A stretch of DNA of 64,000 nucleotides from assembly GCF_001687585.2 (NCBI RefSeq), contig NZ_CP016537.2, positions 24,001 to 88,000 of the forward strand. Reading direction: 5' to 3'. This DNA is from Planococcus halocryophilus. GTDB lineage: Bacteria; Bacillota; Bacilli; Bacillales_A; Planococcaceae. Under the pieces are notes generated by a model that was not told where the DNA came from, did not search any database, and saw only the letters and a list, made by a program, of their open reading frames with translations. A program made the translations under genes and the position numbers. Positions 33,905 to 43,774 of the stretch are shown one piece after another (the stretch's first letter is position 1; every line of letters begins with the position of its first letter).

Positions 33905-34867
33905 ATGGGCTATCAAAATGCAAACTCGAAATTGAAAATCTTTTCATTGAATTCGAACCAAGAGCTAGCGGAGGAAATTTCTGAACACGCAGGTATTCCA
34001 CTTGGAAAAAGTTCAGTAACACATTTCAGCGATGGTGAAATCCAAATTAATATTGAAGAAAGTATTCGTGGCTATGATGTATTTATCGTACAATCGACTT
34101 CTCAGCCGGTTAACGAAAACTTGATGGAACTATTAATTATGATTGACGCTGTTAAACGTGCTTCTGCCCGTACAGTCAATGTCGTAATGCCTTACTATGG
34201 TTATGCACGACAAGATCGTAAAGCCCGTTCACGTGAACCGATTACAGCGAAGTTAGTAGCGAACTTATTGGAAACTGCAGGAGCAACTCGTGTCATCGTA
34301 CTTGATTTGCATGCTCCTCAAATTCAAGGGTTCTTCGATATTTTGATTGACCACTTGGTAGCTGTACCATTGCTTTCTGATTATTTCCTGAATGAAAGTG
34401 GCGTTGACCTTGAAAATGTCATCATCGTTTCACCAGACCACGGCGGAGTTACACGCGCACGTAAGATGGCGGATCGTTTGAAAGCACCAATTGCCATTAT
34501 CGACAAACGTCGCCCAAAACCAAACGTTGCTGAAGTGATGAACATTGTTGGTAACGTAGAAGGTAAAACGGCGATTATTATTGATGACATCATTGATACA
34601 GCAGGAACAATTTCCATTGCTGCGAGTGCATTAATCGAAAGCGGTGCGAAAGAAGTCTTTGCATGCTGTACACATCCAGTCCTTTCTGGCCCAGCTGTAC
34701 AACGTATTAATGATTCGGTTATCAAAGAATTGATCATCACAAATTCAATTGCATTGCCTGAAGAAAAGAAATCTCCTAAAATCAAGCAGTTATCTGTAGC
34801 TCGTTTATTGGCTGAGACAATTGTTCGTGTTCACGAACAAAAATCTGTCAGCACTTTGTTTGATTGA
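33905..34867 (+). CDS. prs: Ribose-phosphate pyrophosphokinase
   Basis: 320 residues. It makes PRPP from ribose 5-phosphate and ATP for purines, pyrimidines, His, Trp and [48 protein letters not shown] (metal site), VSPDHGG and the PRPP loop [13 protein letters not shown] are all present. AGGAGGGTTCACACCTA precedes the ATG. It is co-transcribed with glmU. Its product is the effector read by PurR and the substrate used by Hpt, both in this window. Confidence 0.97.
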   Translation: MGYQNANSKLKIFSLNSNQELAEEISEHAGIPLGKSSVTHFSDGEIQINIEESIRGYDVFIVQSTSQPVNENLMELLIMIDAVKRASARTVNVVMPYYGYARQDRKARSREPITAKLVANLLETAGATRVIVLDLHAPQIQGFFDILIDHLVAVPLLSDYFLNESGVDLENVIIVSPDHGGVTRARKMADRLKAPIAIIDKRRPKPNVAEVMNIVGNVEGKTAIIIDDIIDTAGTISIAASALIESGAKEVFACCTHPVLSGPAVQRINDSVIKELIITNSIALPEEKKSPKIKQLSVARLLAETIVRVHEQKSVSTLFD

Positions 34868-34895
34868 TCATTTGTAACACCTTTCGATGCTCTAT

Positions 34896-34921
34896 GTTTC
34901 ATTAAGACGCGACACGGGTAT
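34896..34921 (+). promoter_or_regulatory. Sigma-B-like promoter of ctc
   Basis: GTTTCA (34896-34901) and GGGTAT (34916-34921) are 14 bases apart. The B. subtilis ctc promoter, the archetypal sigma-B site, has GTTTAA and GGGTAT with the same spacing. Confidence 0.75.
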
Positions 34922-34979
34922 GTATTAAGTATGTACTTATCGTGAACATGTACTTTAATATAACTGGAGGCTGAAATCA

Positions 34980-35627
34980 ATGGTAAAAATGACCGCGCAA
35001 AAAAGAGAAAGCAGCAATAAGAATTCTTCATTAACGGAACTTCGTTCACAAGGCAATGTGCCAGGCGTAGTTTATGGTTTTAAAACAGAAACAACACCAG
35101 TTACTGTAACTGAAATCGATCTGATTAAAACTTTACGTGAGTCTGGACGTAACGGCGTCATCAAATTAGAAATTGACGGTACGACTAAAAACGTCGTATT
35201 GAGCGATTATCAAATGGATGCCTTAAAAGGTAGCTTTAAACACGTCGACTTTTTAGCAATCAATATGTCTGATGAGCTAGAAGTAGCTGCAGCTGTTCAC
35301 TTAACTGGTGAATCAGCAGGTGAAAAAGAAGGTGGCTTTATCACTCAGCCTAACCGCGAAGTAAATATCCGCGTAAAACCATCTGATATTCCGGATGCAC
35401 TAGAAGTAGACATCTCGAAATTAGAAATTGGCGATACAATCACAGTTGGTGATATTCGTGGAACGGTCTCTTATGAGATCCTTGACGAAGACGACTTTAT
35501 CCTTGTTTCTGCAACTGCTCCTCGTACACAAGATGAAATCGACGAACTTGATGCGGGAACTGATGAAAATGCAGAACCAGAAGTGGTTGGTAGCGAAGAT
35601 TCTAAAGAAGAAGATAAAGACGCATAA
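34980..35627 (+). CDS. ctc: 50S ribosomal protein L25 / general stress protein Ctc
   Basis: 215 residues. It binds 5S rRNA in the ribosome under stress. The N-terminal L25 domain (about 1-95: AQKRESSNKNSSLTELRSQG, VPGVVYGFK) is followed by a TL5-type C-terminal beta domain (about 100-190: VHLTGESAGEKEGG) and an acidic tail. GGAGG lies 9 bases before the ATG. It is transcribed from its own stress-type promoter, with no terminator separating it from prs, so read-through is possible. Confidence 0.95.
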   Translation: MVKMTAQKRESSNKNSSLTELRSQGNVPGVVYGFKTETTPVTVTEIDLIKTLRESGRNGVIKLEIDGTTKNVVLSDYQMDALKGSFKHVDFLAINMSDELEVAAAVHLTGESAGEKEGGFITQPNREVNIRVKPSDIPDALEVDISKLEIGDTITVGDIRGTVSYEILDEDDFILVSATAPRTQDEIDELDAGTDENAEPEVVGSEDSKEEDKDA

Positions 35628-35638
35628 ATACAAATGGG

Positions 35639-35672
35639 AAATAGGGACTGTCGAGAGACAGTCCCTATTTTT
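35639..35672 (+). terminator. Terminator of ctc
   Basis: AAATAGGGACTGTC pairs perfectly with GACAGTCCCTATTT around a GAGA tetraloop, then TT. Confidence 0.93.
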
Positions 35673-35757
35673 ACGTTGTATGAAAAGCTGCACATGCTTT
35701 TTTTCTAAACTAATTATGATAAAATAAAACACAGCGATAAAGCAAAGGAAGATGGAT

Positions 35758-36321
35758 ATGAAACTGATTATCGGTCTGGGCAATCCAGGCAAAGCCTATG
35801 AAGATACGCGCCATAACATCGGCTTTAAAGTAATCGATTACTTAGCGAGTCAATGGAATGCGCCGTTAACACAATCTAAATTTAAAGGTATGTATTCAGT
35901 GAGTCATCGACCTGAAGGCAAAGTGATGTTGTTAAAGCCATTAACGTACATGAACTTGTCTGGTGAGAGTGTCGGTGCATTAATGGATTACTATAATATT
36001 GACTTAAAAGACATTATCGTCATTTACGATGACTTGGATTTGCCAACGGGGCAATTAAGATTGCGTCAAAAAGGTAGTGCGGGTGGTCATAATGGCATAA
36101 AGTCATTAATCCAGCATTTAGGGAATCTAGAATTTAATCGTTTGCGCATTGGGATTAGCCGTCCGCCGGCAGGTATGAAAGTACCGGATTACGTATTGCA
36201 GCGATTTTCGAAAGAAGAAATTCCAGAAATGACCGCGGCGATTAAAAAAAGTGCAGCTGCTTGTGAAACATGGTTGTCAAAACCTTATGTAGAAGTTATG
36301 AATGAATTTAATGGAATTTAA
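35758..36321 (+). CDS. pth: Peptidyl-tRNA hydrolase
   Basis: 187 residues (called spoVC in B. subtilis). It frees tRNA from prematurely released peptidyl-t[23 protein letters not shown] has the catalytic His; [33 protein letters not shown] and [11 protein letters not shown] are the other family blocks. The ATG at 35758 is preferred over 35752 because AAAGGAA ends 7 bases before it and [12 protein letters not shown] is the usual start. fin (yabK), next in B. subtilis, is missing. Confidence 0.97.
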   Translation: MKLIIGLGNPGKAYEDTRHNIGFKVIDYLASQWNAPLTQSKFKGMYSVSHRPEGKVMLLKPLTYMNLSGESVGALMDYYNIDLKDIIVIYDDLDLPTGQLRLRQKGSAGGHNGIKSLIQHLGNLEFNRLRIGISRPPAGMKVPDYVLQRFSKEEIPEMTAAIKKSAAACETWLSKPYVEVMNEFNGI

Positions 36322-36323
36322 CC

Positions 36324-36355
36324 GCTTTGACGCATTTGGCGTTCAGAGCTTTTTT
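36324..36355 (+). terminator. Terminator of pth
   Basis: GCTTTGACGC (36324-36333) pairs imperfectly with GCGTTCAGAGC (36339-36349), followed by TTTTTT. Confidence 0.75.
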
Positions 36356-36390
36356 CTGTTTTTTGTATTTTGTTGAGAGGAGGAAGTTGG

Positions 36391-39300
36391 ATGAACCACA
36401 TTTTACAGATTTTTTCAGAGGATACTCAGACACAACGATTTGTAGAAGATTTAAAACAAGGAAATGATCATCAATTGATTTCTGGTTTATCTGGCAGCGC
36501 ACGACCAATTTTTTATCAAACCATCTGGTCGGAACTAGAAGAGCCTTTACTAATTGTGACACCCAACTTATTGCATGCGCAACGTGTATATGATGATTTG
36601 GTCCGACTCATGGGGGAACAACAAGTTCATCTTTATCCGGCAGAAGAATTAATCGCAGCAGAAGTGTCTTTTTCAGGTCCCGAATTGCGTGCTCACAGAA
36701 TCGATACACTCGATCATATGAAGAGTGTTGGTAAAGGCATTTACATCACGCCAGTTGCAGGGATGCGCAAGTTATTGCCGACAAAAGAGCAGTGGGATTA
36801 CGCCAATTTACGAATTGCAGAAGGTGAAGAACTCGATACAAACAAATGGCTGTTAAAGTTAGTAGCAATGGGGTACTCTCGGACGCCAATGGTAACTACT
36901 CCCGGTGAATTTGCGCTTCGTGGAGGCATTTTAGATATTTATCCACTGAATTTTGAACACCCAGTGCGCATCGAATTATTCGATACAGAAGTGGATTCAT
37001 TACGCCTATTTTCAGCGGAAGATCAACGTTCGCTCGAAAAAGTCCAATCGCTTTGTATTTTGCCAGCCAGTGAATTGGTGCTATCACCCGACCAACGAAT
37101 TCAATTAGCAGAAAAACTAGAAGTTCAACTTGCTTCTAGTTTGAAAAAAATAAAAGCTGACGATACGAAAGCCTTATTGCTGCAACATATTCAGCATGAT
37201 ATTGACTTATTGAAACAAGGAGAAACTCCAGAGCAATTGGCGAAATATGCTTCATTGATTGAGACGCAATCGGCATTTTTGGGTGATTATTTCCCGGGGA
37301 ATGGACTCGTCTTTTTTGATGAGCTTGGTCGTATTCAAGAAATGACGGATACTTTAGAGCGTGAGGAAGGCGATTGGATCGTGTCGCTTCTTGAAGAAGG
37401 AAAGTTTCTTCACGATATCCCGTTGACTTATACGTTCCGTGAAATGATGTCGAAGTTGCAACAAAAAGTGACGTTTTTATCTTTATTCGTTCGGACATTC
37501 CCGATGGTATCCATCAAGAAATCATTGGCTTTTTCATGCAAGCCGATGCAATCATTCCATGGGCAAATGCATTTGTTAAAAGCAGAAATGGAGCGCTGGA
37601 CATTAGGCAAGTCGCAAATCTTCATCGTGGCAGCGGGAGATGAGCGCCTAGAGAAAGTACGTTCCGTGCTAGCAGATTACGATATGGAAGCTGCTATTGC
37701 CACTCCTTCTACTGAAATTCAAGGCGGTCAAATCTATTTAGTTGATGGAGAATTATCAACAGGCTTTGAAATGCCGTTGCAACGTTTAACGGTCATCACA
37801 GACTCCGAATTGTTTAAGCAGCAGCCCAAAAAGAAAACGCGTGCACAAAAACTAACGAATGCTGAGCGCATCAAGAGCTACTCGGAGATTAAGCCAGGTG
37901 ACTATATTGTTCATATTCACCACGGGATCGGCCGCTTTGTAGGCATTGAAACGCTCGAAAGTGGAGGCGTTCATAAAGATTATTTGCATATCGTTTATAA
38001 AGCCGACGATAAATTATTCGTACCAGTCGACAAAATTGATTTGATTCAAAAATACATTGCCTCTGAAGAAAAAGAACCAAAACTGCATAAAATGGGCGGA
38101 GCAGAATGGAAGAAAACGCGTACAAAAGTGTCAGCCGCCGTTCAAGACATTGCAGATGACTTGATCAAACTATATGCAGAACGCGAAGCATTGAGAGGGT
38201 TTGCTTTTTCCGAAGAGCAAGACATGCAACGCCAATTTGAAGCCGAGTTTCCGTATGAAGAAACGGTCGATCAATTGCGTTCTATCAATGAAGTGAAACG
38301 TGATATGGAAAATGAGCGACCGATGGATCGCCTCATATGCGGGGACGTGGGTTATGGGAAAACAGAAGTAGCCATTCGTGCAGGATTTAAAGCAGTACTC
38401 GACGGCAAACAAGTGGCGTTTCTTGTACCGACAACGATTTTGGCACAGCAACACTTTGAAACGATGAGTGAACGATTTAAAGATTATCCGATTACGGTCG
38501 GGTTGATGAGTCGCTTCCGTTCAAAAAAACAACAAACAGAAACCGTTAAAGGTTTAAAAAATGGGTCAGTCGATATTGTGGTAGGAACGCATCGTATTTT
38601 ATCAAAAGACATGCAATATAAAGACCTTGGCTTATTGATCATTGATGAAGAGCAACGTTTTGGTGTGACGCATAAAGAAAAAATCAAACAAATGAAAACC
38701 AATGTCGATGTTTTAACGCTTACCGCAACACCAATTCCACGGACGCTACATATGTCGATGATTGGTGTACGCGATTTGTCAGTGATCGAAACGCCACCAG
38801 CCAACCGCTTTCCTGTGCAAAGTTATGTGATGGAACATAACGGGGCACTCGTTCGCGAAGCAATTGAACGCGAAATGGCACGTGGGGGCCAAGTGTTTTA
38901 TTTGTATAATCGTGTAGATGATATGACACGGAAAGTAGAAGAAATTCAACAATTGGTACCGGAAGCGCGAGTTGGTTATGCGCACGGACAAATGAGTGAA
39001 ACGGAACTCGAATCGGTCATTTTGAGTTTCCTAGATGGCGATTACGATGTCTTGGTGACAACGACGATTATCGAAACTGGCATTGATATTCCAAACGTTA
39101 ATACATTAATCGTCTATAATGCTGATCGCATGGGCTTGTCCCAGCTGTATCAATTGCGTGGACGTGTCGGGCGTTCAAGTCGTGTCGCGTATGCGTACTT
39201 TATGTATCAGCGCGACAAAGTGTTAACCGATGTTGCAGAGAAGCGATTGATGGCCATTAAAGAATTTACGGAGCTTGGTTCAGGGTTTAAAATCGCTATG

Positions 39301-39924
39301 CGCGATTTAACAATACGCGGAGCAGGGAACTTACTCGGTTCACAACAACACGGCTTTATTGATTCGGTCGGTTTTGATTTGTATTCGCAAATGCTGCAAG
39401 AAGCAATTGACGAACGTCAAACAGGTGTTAAAAAAGAAGTCATACCGGAAATTGAAATTTCACTTGATGTGGATGCCTACATTCCAGATGCTTATATTAG
39501 TGATGGTTACCAAAAAATTCAAATGTACAAACGCGTCAAAGGCATTGAAACAGAAGAAGAAATGCGTGAGTTGCAAGATGAATTGATCGATCGGTTCGGT
39601 GATATGCCAACGGAAACGGATAGCTTATTGCGCATTGCACGTATGAAAGTATGGGCGCGCGAAGTCGGGGTAGAATCGCTTAAGCAAAATGGCAAACTTG
39701 TTTCTGTTCGCTTAAGTGAAAAAGGTACCGCCAGCATCAATGGTGGGAAAGTGGTCGAAGAATCTGCCGCTTATGGCCGCGCTGTTGGATTTAGTATGTC
39801 GGGTCAGCAATTGGTTATGACCATTGATGAGAATAAAACCAAAAAACAACATCCGTTTGATGTTCTCGAAGGCATGATGAAATTATTGCCAGAATCGCTG
39901 CGTGAAGAAAAAGCGATTTTGTAA
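36391..39924 (+). CDS. mfd: Transcription-repair coupling factor
   Basis: 1177 residues, same as B. subtilis. It displaces stalled RNA polymerase and recruits UvrA. A UvrB-like N-terminal module (FALRGGILDIYPL) comes first, then the RNA polymerase interaction domain (GDYIVHIHHGIGRFVGIETL). The SF2 translocase has CGDVGYGKTEVAIRA (Walker A), LLIIDEEQRFGV (DEEQ box), LTATPIPRTLHMSMIGVRDL and the QLRGRVGRSSR motif. A C-terminal D7 domain ends it. The ATG at 36391 is chosen because GAGAGGAGG lies just upstream. After it spoVT is missing. Confidence 0.97.
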   Translation: MNHILQIFSEDTQTQRFVEDLKQGNDHQLISGLSGSARPIFYQTIWSELEEPLLIVTPNLLHAQRVYDDLVRLMGEQQVHLYPAEELIAAEVSFSGPELRAHRIDTLDHMKSVGKGIYITPVAGMRKLLPTKEQWDYANLRIAEGEELDTNKWLLKLVAMGYSRTPMVTTPGEFALRGGILDIYPLNFEHPVRIELFDTEVDSLRLFSAEDQRSLEKVQSLCILPASELVLSPDQRIQLAEKLEVQLASSLKKIKADDTKALLLQHIQHDIDLLKQGETPEQLAKYASLIETQSAFLGDYFPGNGLVFFDELGRIQEMTDTLEREEGDWIVSLLEEGKFLHDIPLTYTFREMMSKLQQKVTFLSLFVRTFPMVSIKKSLAFSCKPMQSFHGQMHLLKAEMERWTLGKSQIFIVAAGDERLEKVRSVLADYDMEAAIATPSTEIQGGQIYLVDGELSTGFEMPLQRLTVITDSELFKQQPKKKTRAQKLTNAERIKSYSEIKPGDYIVHIHHGIGRFVGIETLESGGVHKDYLHIVYKADDKLFVPVDKIDLIQKYIASEEKEPKLHKMGGAEWKKTRTKVSAAVQDIADDLIKLYAEREALRGFAFSEEQDMQRQFEAEFPYEETVDQLRSINEVKRDMENERPMDRLICGDVGYGKTEVAIRAGFKAVLDGKQVAFLVPTTILAQQHFETMSERFKDYPITVGLMSRFRSKKQQTETVKGLKNGSVDIVVGTHRILSKDMQYKDLGLLIIDEEQRFGVTHKEKIKQMKTNVDVLTLTATPIPRTLHMSMIGVRDLSVIETPPANRFPVQSYVMEHNGALVREAIEREMARGGQVFYLYNRVDDMTRKVEEIQQLVPEARVGYAHGQMSETELESVILSFLDGDYDVLVTTTIIETGIDIPNVNTLIVYNADRMGLSQLYQLRGRVGRSSRVAYAYFMYQRDKVLTDVAEKRLMAIKEFTELGSGFKIAMRDLTIRGAGNLLGSQQHGFIDSVGFDLYSQMLQEAIDERQTGVKKEVIPEIEISLDVDAYIPDAYISDGYQKIQMYKRVKGIETEEEMRELQDELIDRFGDMPTETDSLLRIARMKVWAREVGVESLKQNGKLVSVRLSEKGTASINGGKVVEESAAYGRAVGFSMSGQQLVMTIDENKTKKQHPFDVLEGMMKLLPESLREEKAIL

Positions 39925-40011
39925 ATTGAGAGAGTAGATTTTATTGGAGTTATTCTCCAAATTAGCACCGCTCTTCTAGCTGAATAGTAGTAATAGTAGT
40001 AAAGAACTCAC

Positions 40012-40104
40012 TCAGCGCCGGCGCGTACAAGGGCCAGGCGAAGCGATAAGACGGGTGCTTTTCCCGGCTTATTGCGAGAGCCATGCCCAAAGCGCCGAAG
40101 CGGT
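40012..40104. repeat. GC-rich palindromic intergenic element between mfd and the flippase gene
   Basis: About 93 bases, GC-rich against AT-rich flanks. A central imperfect stem pairs GCGATAAGACGGG with CCCGGCTTATTGC, and AGCGCCG appears near both ends (40014, 40091). It may be a diverged relative of family A, which also has a GGC..TAAG/CTTA stem, but the identity is too low to say by eye. Confidence 0.45.
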
Positions 40105-40172
40105 TTATAGCAACAAACCATAACATTAATGTCAGAAAGAGATGAGTGGGTCCTTTGAACAATGAAGGCACA

Positions 40173-41759
40173 ATGAAATCATTTATGAAAGGTGCGGTCT
40201 TACTAACAATTGCAGGGTTTATCGTAAAATTGCTCAGTGCCATTTACCGAGTGCCTTTTCAAAACCTTGTTGGAGACCAAGGCTTTTATATTTACCAGCA
40301 AGTGTATCCATTTGTCGCCATCTTTGGCATATGGACTTCTTACGGCTTTGCCGTGGCAATCTCCAAATTATTAGCAGATAGTGATCAGTCCGCGCACCGG
40401 GAAATTTTACGCATTGCATTTATGTATGTAGCCGCCATTTCTCTTACAGTATTTGTTTTATTGTTTTTCGGCGCAGAACTGCTCGCGGGCTGGATGGGCG
40501 ATGGAAAACTGGATAGCTTGCTAAGAGTAGGGGCATTTGCCGTTTTATTAATGGCGCCTCTCGCCATGCTAAAAGGCTTTTTTCAATCGAGCAATAATAT
40601 GGCACCCGTTGCCTATGCGCAAGTTATCGAACAAGGTTTACGTGTCTCAGTTATATTAATTGGTACGTGGATTGTGATTTCGCAGGGATTTTCTTTGTAT
40701 GTGGCAGGTCAAATGGCGATGCTTGGTGCTGTTGCAGGTGGTCTTGGAGCCGTTGTCTTGTTATCGCTGTATTTCCGTCGTCATTTTGGTTTTTTAAACC
40801 AGCACTCTACAGTCCGAACTTGGCCCGTGGTTAAAGAAATGACCGCCATCAGTTTAAGTGTCAGTATGAGTTCATTAATTTTGGTGCTTTTTCAATTGGT
40901 AGATTCGTTTACTGTTTTTCGTTTGTTAGAAGAAAGCGGTCTAGCTCGATTGACAGCGATGGAGCAAAAAGGAGTATACGATCGCGGTCAGCCATTGGTG
41001 CAGTTCGGTATTTTAATCGCCACTTCGCTTACATTGGCAATTGTTCCGTTAGTCGCGCGAACTTCTCGGAATGTGAGCGGGCGATCAGCTGATATGTATG
41101 CACGTTTAGCTTTTCGTGTATCGTTTTTGTTTGCGTTCGCTGCTGCAGTTGGACTTACTTTCGTTATGCCTTATGTCAATGAAACCTTATTTAAAACGCG
41201 CGAACAGTCATGGACCTTAATCATTTTTAGTTGGCAAATTGTATGGATGTCTTTATTACTCATCATGACAGCGATGCTTCACGGACTTGGTAAGGTAAGG
41301 GTACCGGCTGTATTGTTAATATCAGGCTTAGTGGTGAAAGTCATTTGCAACTTACTGCTATTGCCTATTTGGGGAATAGCGGGAGCGGCTGTAGCTGGAA
41401 ATATCGGTTTAGCGTTAATTGTTTTTGGTTTACTCTTGTATTTTAAAAAAGTGTGGCCATTGCAATTTGCACCTGTTTCTTATTATAGCTGGCTTGTGGG
41501 AGCTGGGATGGCCATGTCTGCTGTAGTGTTAGGGTGGTTACTTTTGGCGGATAGTTTTTTATTTGCCGGTTCATCAAGCCGCGTTAGCGCAGCACTTACT
41601 ACGGTGACGGCTGTTCCACTCGGCGCTTTCGTCTTTATGGCCATCATTGGCAAAAGTCGAATCATTACGGAAAAAGAATGGTATATCATTCCACTTGGTC
41701 GTAAGCTGGCCAAATTGCAATTAGCAATAAACTCAAAGAAAAAAGGTGAAAAGCAATGA
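40173..41759 (+). CDS. Polysaccharide biosynthesis / oligosaccharide flippase (YabM-like, SpoVB/MurJ superfamily)
   Basis: 528 residues with about 14 hydrophobic segments throughout, typical of MOP-superfamily exporters. The N terminus GAVLLTIAGFIVKLLSAIYR and VPFQNLVGDQGFYIYQQ matches the SpoVB/YabM/YtgP branch, which includes lipid II flippase relatives. The substrate is unknown; a lipid-linked cell wall intermediate is the likely class. The start is uncertain: ATG 40173 has GAAGG upstream and gives MKSFMKGAVLL; TTG 40155 and GTG 40146 are alternatives. It overlaps mazG by 4 bases (ATGA), as yabM and yabN are linked in B. subtilis. Confidence 0.88.
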   Translation: MKSFMKGAVLLTIAGFIVKLLSAIYRVPFQNLVGDQGFYIYQQVYPFVAIFGIWTSYGFAVAISKLLADSDQSAHREILRIAFMYVAAISLTVFVLLFFGAELLAGWMGDGKLDSLLRVGAFAVLLMAPLAMLKGFFQSSNNMAPVAYAQVIEQGLRVSVILIGTWIVISQGFSLYVAGQMAMLGAVAGGLGAVVLLSLYFRRHFGFLNQHSTVRTWPVVKEMTAISLSVSMSSLILVLFQLVDSFTVFRLLEESGLARLTAMEQKGVYDRGQPLVQFGILIATSLTLAIVPLVARTSRNVSGRSADMYARLAFRVSFLFAFAAAVGLTFVMPYVNETLFKTREQSWTLIIFSWQIVWMSLLLIMTAMLHGLGKVRVPAVLLISGLVVKVICNLLLLPIWGIAGAAVAGNIGLALIVFGLLLYFKKVWPLQFAPVSYYSWLVGAGMAMSAVVLGWLLLADSFLFAGSSSRVSAALTTVTAVPLGAFVFMAIIGKSRIITEKEWYIIPLGRKLAKLQLAINSKKKGEKQ

Positions 41760-43219
41760 ATACGATTCACATAATCGGTCTTGGAGCCGGAGATTTAGAT
41801 CAATTGCCACTCGGCGTGTATAAGAAACTAAAAGCCGCGACAAATTTATATGTGCGGACTGAGGACCATCCGGTATTAACAGAATTAGCAGAAGAAGGCG
41901 TAGTGTTTACAAGTTTTGACGAGGTGTACGAAAAACACGATAGTTTTAGTCCGGTATATGCAGAAATTGCCGAAACTTTAATTGGGTTATCCGATAAACA
42001 TTCGATTATTTACGCAGTTCCGGGTCACCCATTAGTAGCGGAACAAACGGTGCAAAACTTGATCGAAGCCGAAAAACAAGGACGCTGCCAGTTATCAATC
42101 GAAGGCGGGCATAGTTTTTTGGATTCTTTGTTCGGTGCACTTCGCATCGACCCAATCGAAGGCTTTCAATTAATGGATGGCACTGAAATGACCAGCGACC
42201 AAGTAAATATGACGCAACATTTGTTAATTGCGCAAGTGTATGACAGCTTTAGTGCGTCTGAAGTAAAGTTAACGCTCATGGAAAAATACCCGGATGATTA
42301 CCCGGTGACAATCGTTACGGCAGCAGGATCAGTGGACGAAGTATTACGTACCGTACCCCTTCATGAATTAGATCGTTCGACGGAAGTGAATAATTTAACG
42401 ACGGTCTACGTACCACCAGCAGCAGAACAAAACGAGCGTCTAAAAGAATGGCAAACGTTCCGTAGCATCATTGCGAAGCTAAGAAGCCCTGAAGGTTGCC
42501 CGTGGGATCGTGAGCAGACGCATGAATCATTGAGTCCGCATTTAATCGAAGAAGCACATGAATTGCTTCAAGCAATTCAAGAAGAAGATGATGAAGCAAT
42601 TGTCGATGAACTCGGGGATGTATTGTTGCAAGTGTTCTTGCATGCTCAAATCGGTCAAGATAACGGCTATTTCCAAATAGAAGATGTACTTGAAGCCATC
42701 AGTGCGAAAATGATTCGTCGTCATCCTCACGTTTTTGGTGACGTGTCGGCTGAAGATTCCGAGCAAGTAATCGCCAATTGGCAGGAAATTAAAGCACAGG
42801 AAAAGCCGGCAGTGGATTCTTTACTAGAAGGTCAAGAACGCTTTAGTTCTTCTTTAACGACATCGTTTAATTATCAAAAAAAAGCAGCAAAAGTAGGCTT
42901 TACTTGGCCGGACGCGGCATCTGCTTGGGATAAATTCCATGAAGAATTGCAGGAGTTCCAACAAGAAGTAGCGAATGGTTCCAAAGCTCGTCAATTAGAT
43001 GAATTGGGCGATTTGCTGTTTACGTTAGTGAATCTTGCACGGTTCTTTGATTTGTCACCGGAAGAAGCGATGATGCAAGCAAACCGTAAATTCCAAAGTC
43101 GTTTCCATTATGTCGAACAGCAAGTAAAAAAAGGAACCGGTGATTTTAGCGATTATTCGCTAGAGCAGTTAGATGCATTTTGGAACCAAGCCAAACTATT
43201 GGCAAGAAAGGAAGACTAA
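41756..43219 (+). CDS. mazG: Nucleoside triphosphate pyrophosphohydrolase, methylase-MazG fusion (YabN)
   Basis: 487 residues. The N-terminal half (about 1-220) is a tetrapyrrole (corrin/porphyrin) methylase fold starting IHIIGLGAGDLDQLPLGVY. The C-terminal half is MazG with two modules: SPEGCPWDREQTHESL, EEAHELLQAI and DELGDVLLQVFLHA, then FHEELQEFQQEVAN and DELGDLLFTLVNLARF. MazG hydrolyses NTPs to NMPs and pyrophosphate (house-cleaning). The methylase part has no known substrate in YabN. The fusion itself is normal for Bacillales. It is followed one base after its stop by rqcP. Confidence 0.95.
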   Translation: MNTIHIIGLGAGDLDQLPLGVYKKLKAATNLYVRTEDHPVLTELAEEGVVFTSFDEVYEKHDSFSPVYAEIAETLIGLSDKHSIIYAVPGHPLVAEQTVQNLIEAEKQGRCQLSIEGGHSFLDSLFGALRIDPIEGFQLMDGTEMTSDQVNMTQHLLIAQVYDSFSASEVKLTLMEKYPDDYPVTIVTAAGSVDEVLRTVPLHELDRSTEVNNLTTVYVPPAAEQNERLKEWQTFRSIIAKLRSPEGCPWDREQTHESLSPHLIEEAHELLQAIQEEDDEAIVDELGDVLLQVFLHAQIGQDNGYFQIEDVLEAISAKMIRRHPHVFGDVSAEDSEQVIANWQEIKAQEKPAVDSLLEGQERFSSSLTTSFNYQKKAAKVGFTWPDAASAWDKFHEELQEFQQEVANGSKARQLDELGDLLFTLVNLARFFDLSPEEAMMQANRKFQSRFHYVEQQVKKGTGDFSDYSLEQLDAFWNQAKLLARKED

Positions 43220-43220
43220 A

Positions 43221-43511
43221 ATGAGACTCGATAAATTTTTAAAAGTATCCCGCTTGATTAAGCGTCGTACATTAGCTAAGCAAGTAGCGGACCAAGGACG
43301 TATCACAGTGAATGGCAACAAAGCAAAAGCAAGTTCGGTTATTAAAGAAAATGACGAGTTGCAAATCCGTTTTGGTCAAAAAGTCGTAACGGTGCGTATT
43401 GATATGTTAAAAGAAGTCGCGAAAAAAGAAGATACAGTGAACATGTACACGATTTTAAACGAGGAAAAGCTAGAAAAAGTAGAACCTGAATTTATTGATG
43501 ACGAAGCATAA
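43221..43511 (+). CDS. rqcP: RqcP (YabO), S4-domain ribosome quality control factor
   Basis: 96 residues. It works with RqcH to add poly-alanine tails to nascent chains on split 50S subunits. The S4 domain MRLDKFLKVSRLIKRRTLAK and VADQGRITVNGNKAKASSVI matches B. subtilis YabO nearly residue for residue; the C terminus is ten residues longer. The ATG at 43221 follows AAAGGAAGACTAAA; upstream codons in frame belong to mazG. The sporulation genes yabP and yabQ, next in B. subtilis, are missing. Confidence 0.95.
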   Translation: MRLDKFLKVSRLIKRRTLAKQVADQGRITVNGNKAKASSVIKENDELQIRFGQKVVTVRIDMLKEVAKKEDTVNMYTILNEEKLEKVEPEFIDDEA

Positions 43512-43537
43512 AAACCTGGCTTGAGCAGGTTTTTTTA
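43512..43537 (+). terminator. Terminator of mazG-rqcP
   Basis: AAACCTG (43512-43518) pairs with CAGGTTT (43526-43532), followed by more T. It closely resembles the hairpin at 43775. Confidence 0.88.
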
Positions 43538-43542
43538 TACTG

Positions 43543-43687
43543 TGGAGAAAGTCCTGAATAACCGTATTTTCCGAAGCTTATCGCTCGCTTTCCGTGGGGC
43601 GGGCATCGAGCCTCCTCGTTCGCTCACGCTCTCTGCGGGGTCCCTCAAACCCGCTATTCCCACAGGAGTCGAGCGAATGCTTCTCCA
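43543..43687. repeat. Interspersed GC-rich repeat, family B, copy 2
   Basis: 145 bases with terminal inverted repeats TGGAGAAAG and CTTCTCCA. Block order is as in copy 1 at 31591. It is non-coding; the 64-codon open frame crossing it is chance. In 43512-43857 I see only this, two hairpins, AT-rich sequence and the next promoter. Confidence 0.78.
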
Positions 43688-43774
43688 AATACTAATCAGG
43701 TCACTTGGTTTCTAACTAATAAAATTAGTTGGTTTGATGAAATATACTAGGGTATTAACTTATTTAACACTCTG

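Noticed and set aside
43521..43715. 64-codon frame inside the family B repeat
   Set aside because: It starts within a terminator and runs through a non-coding repeat; copy 1 does not keep the frame.
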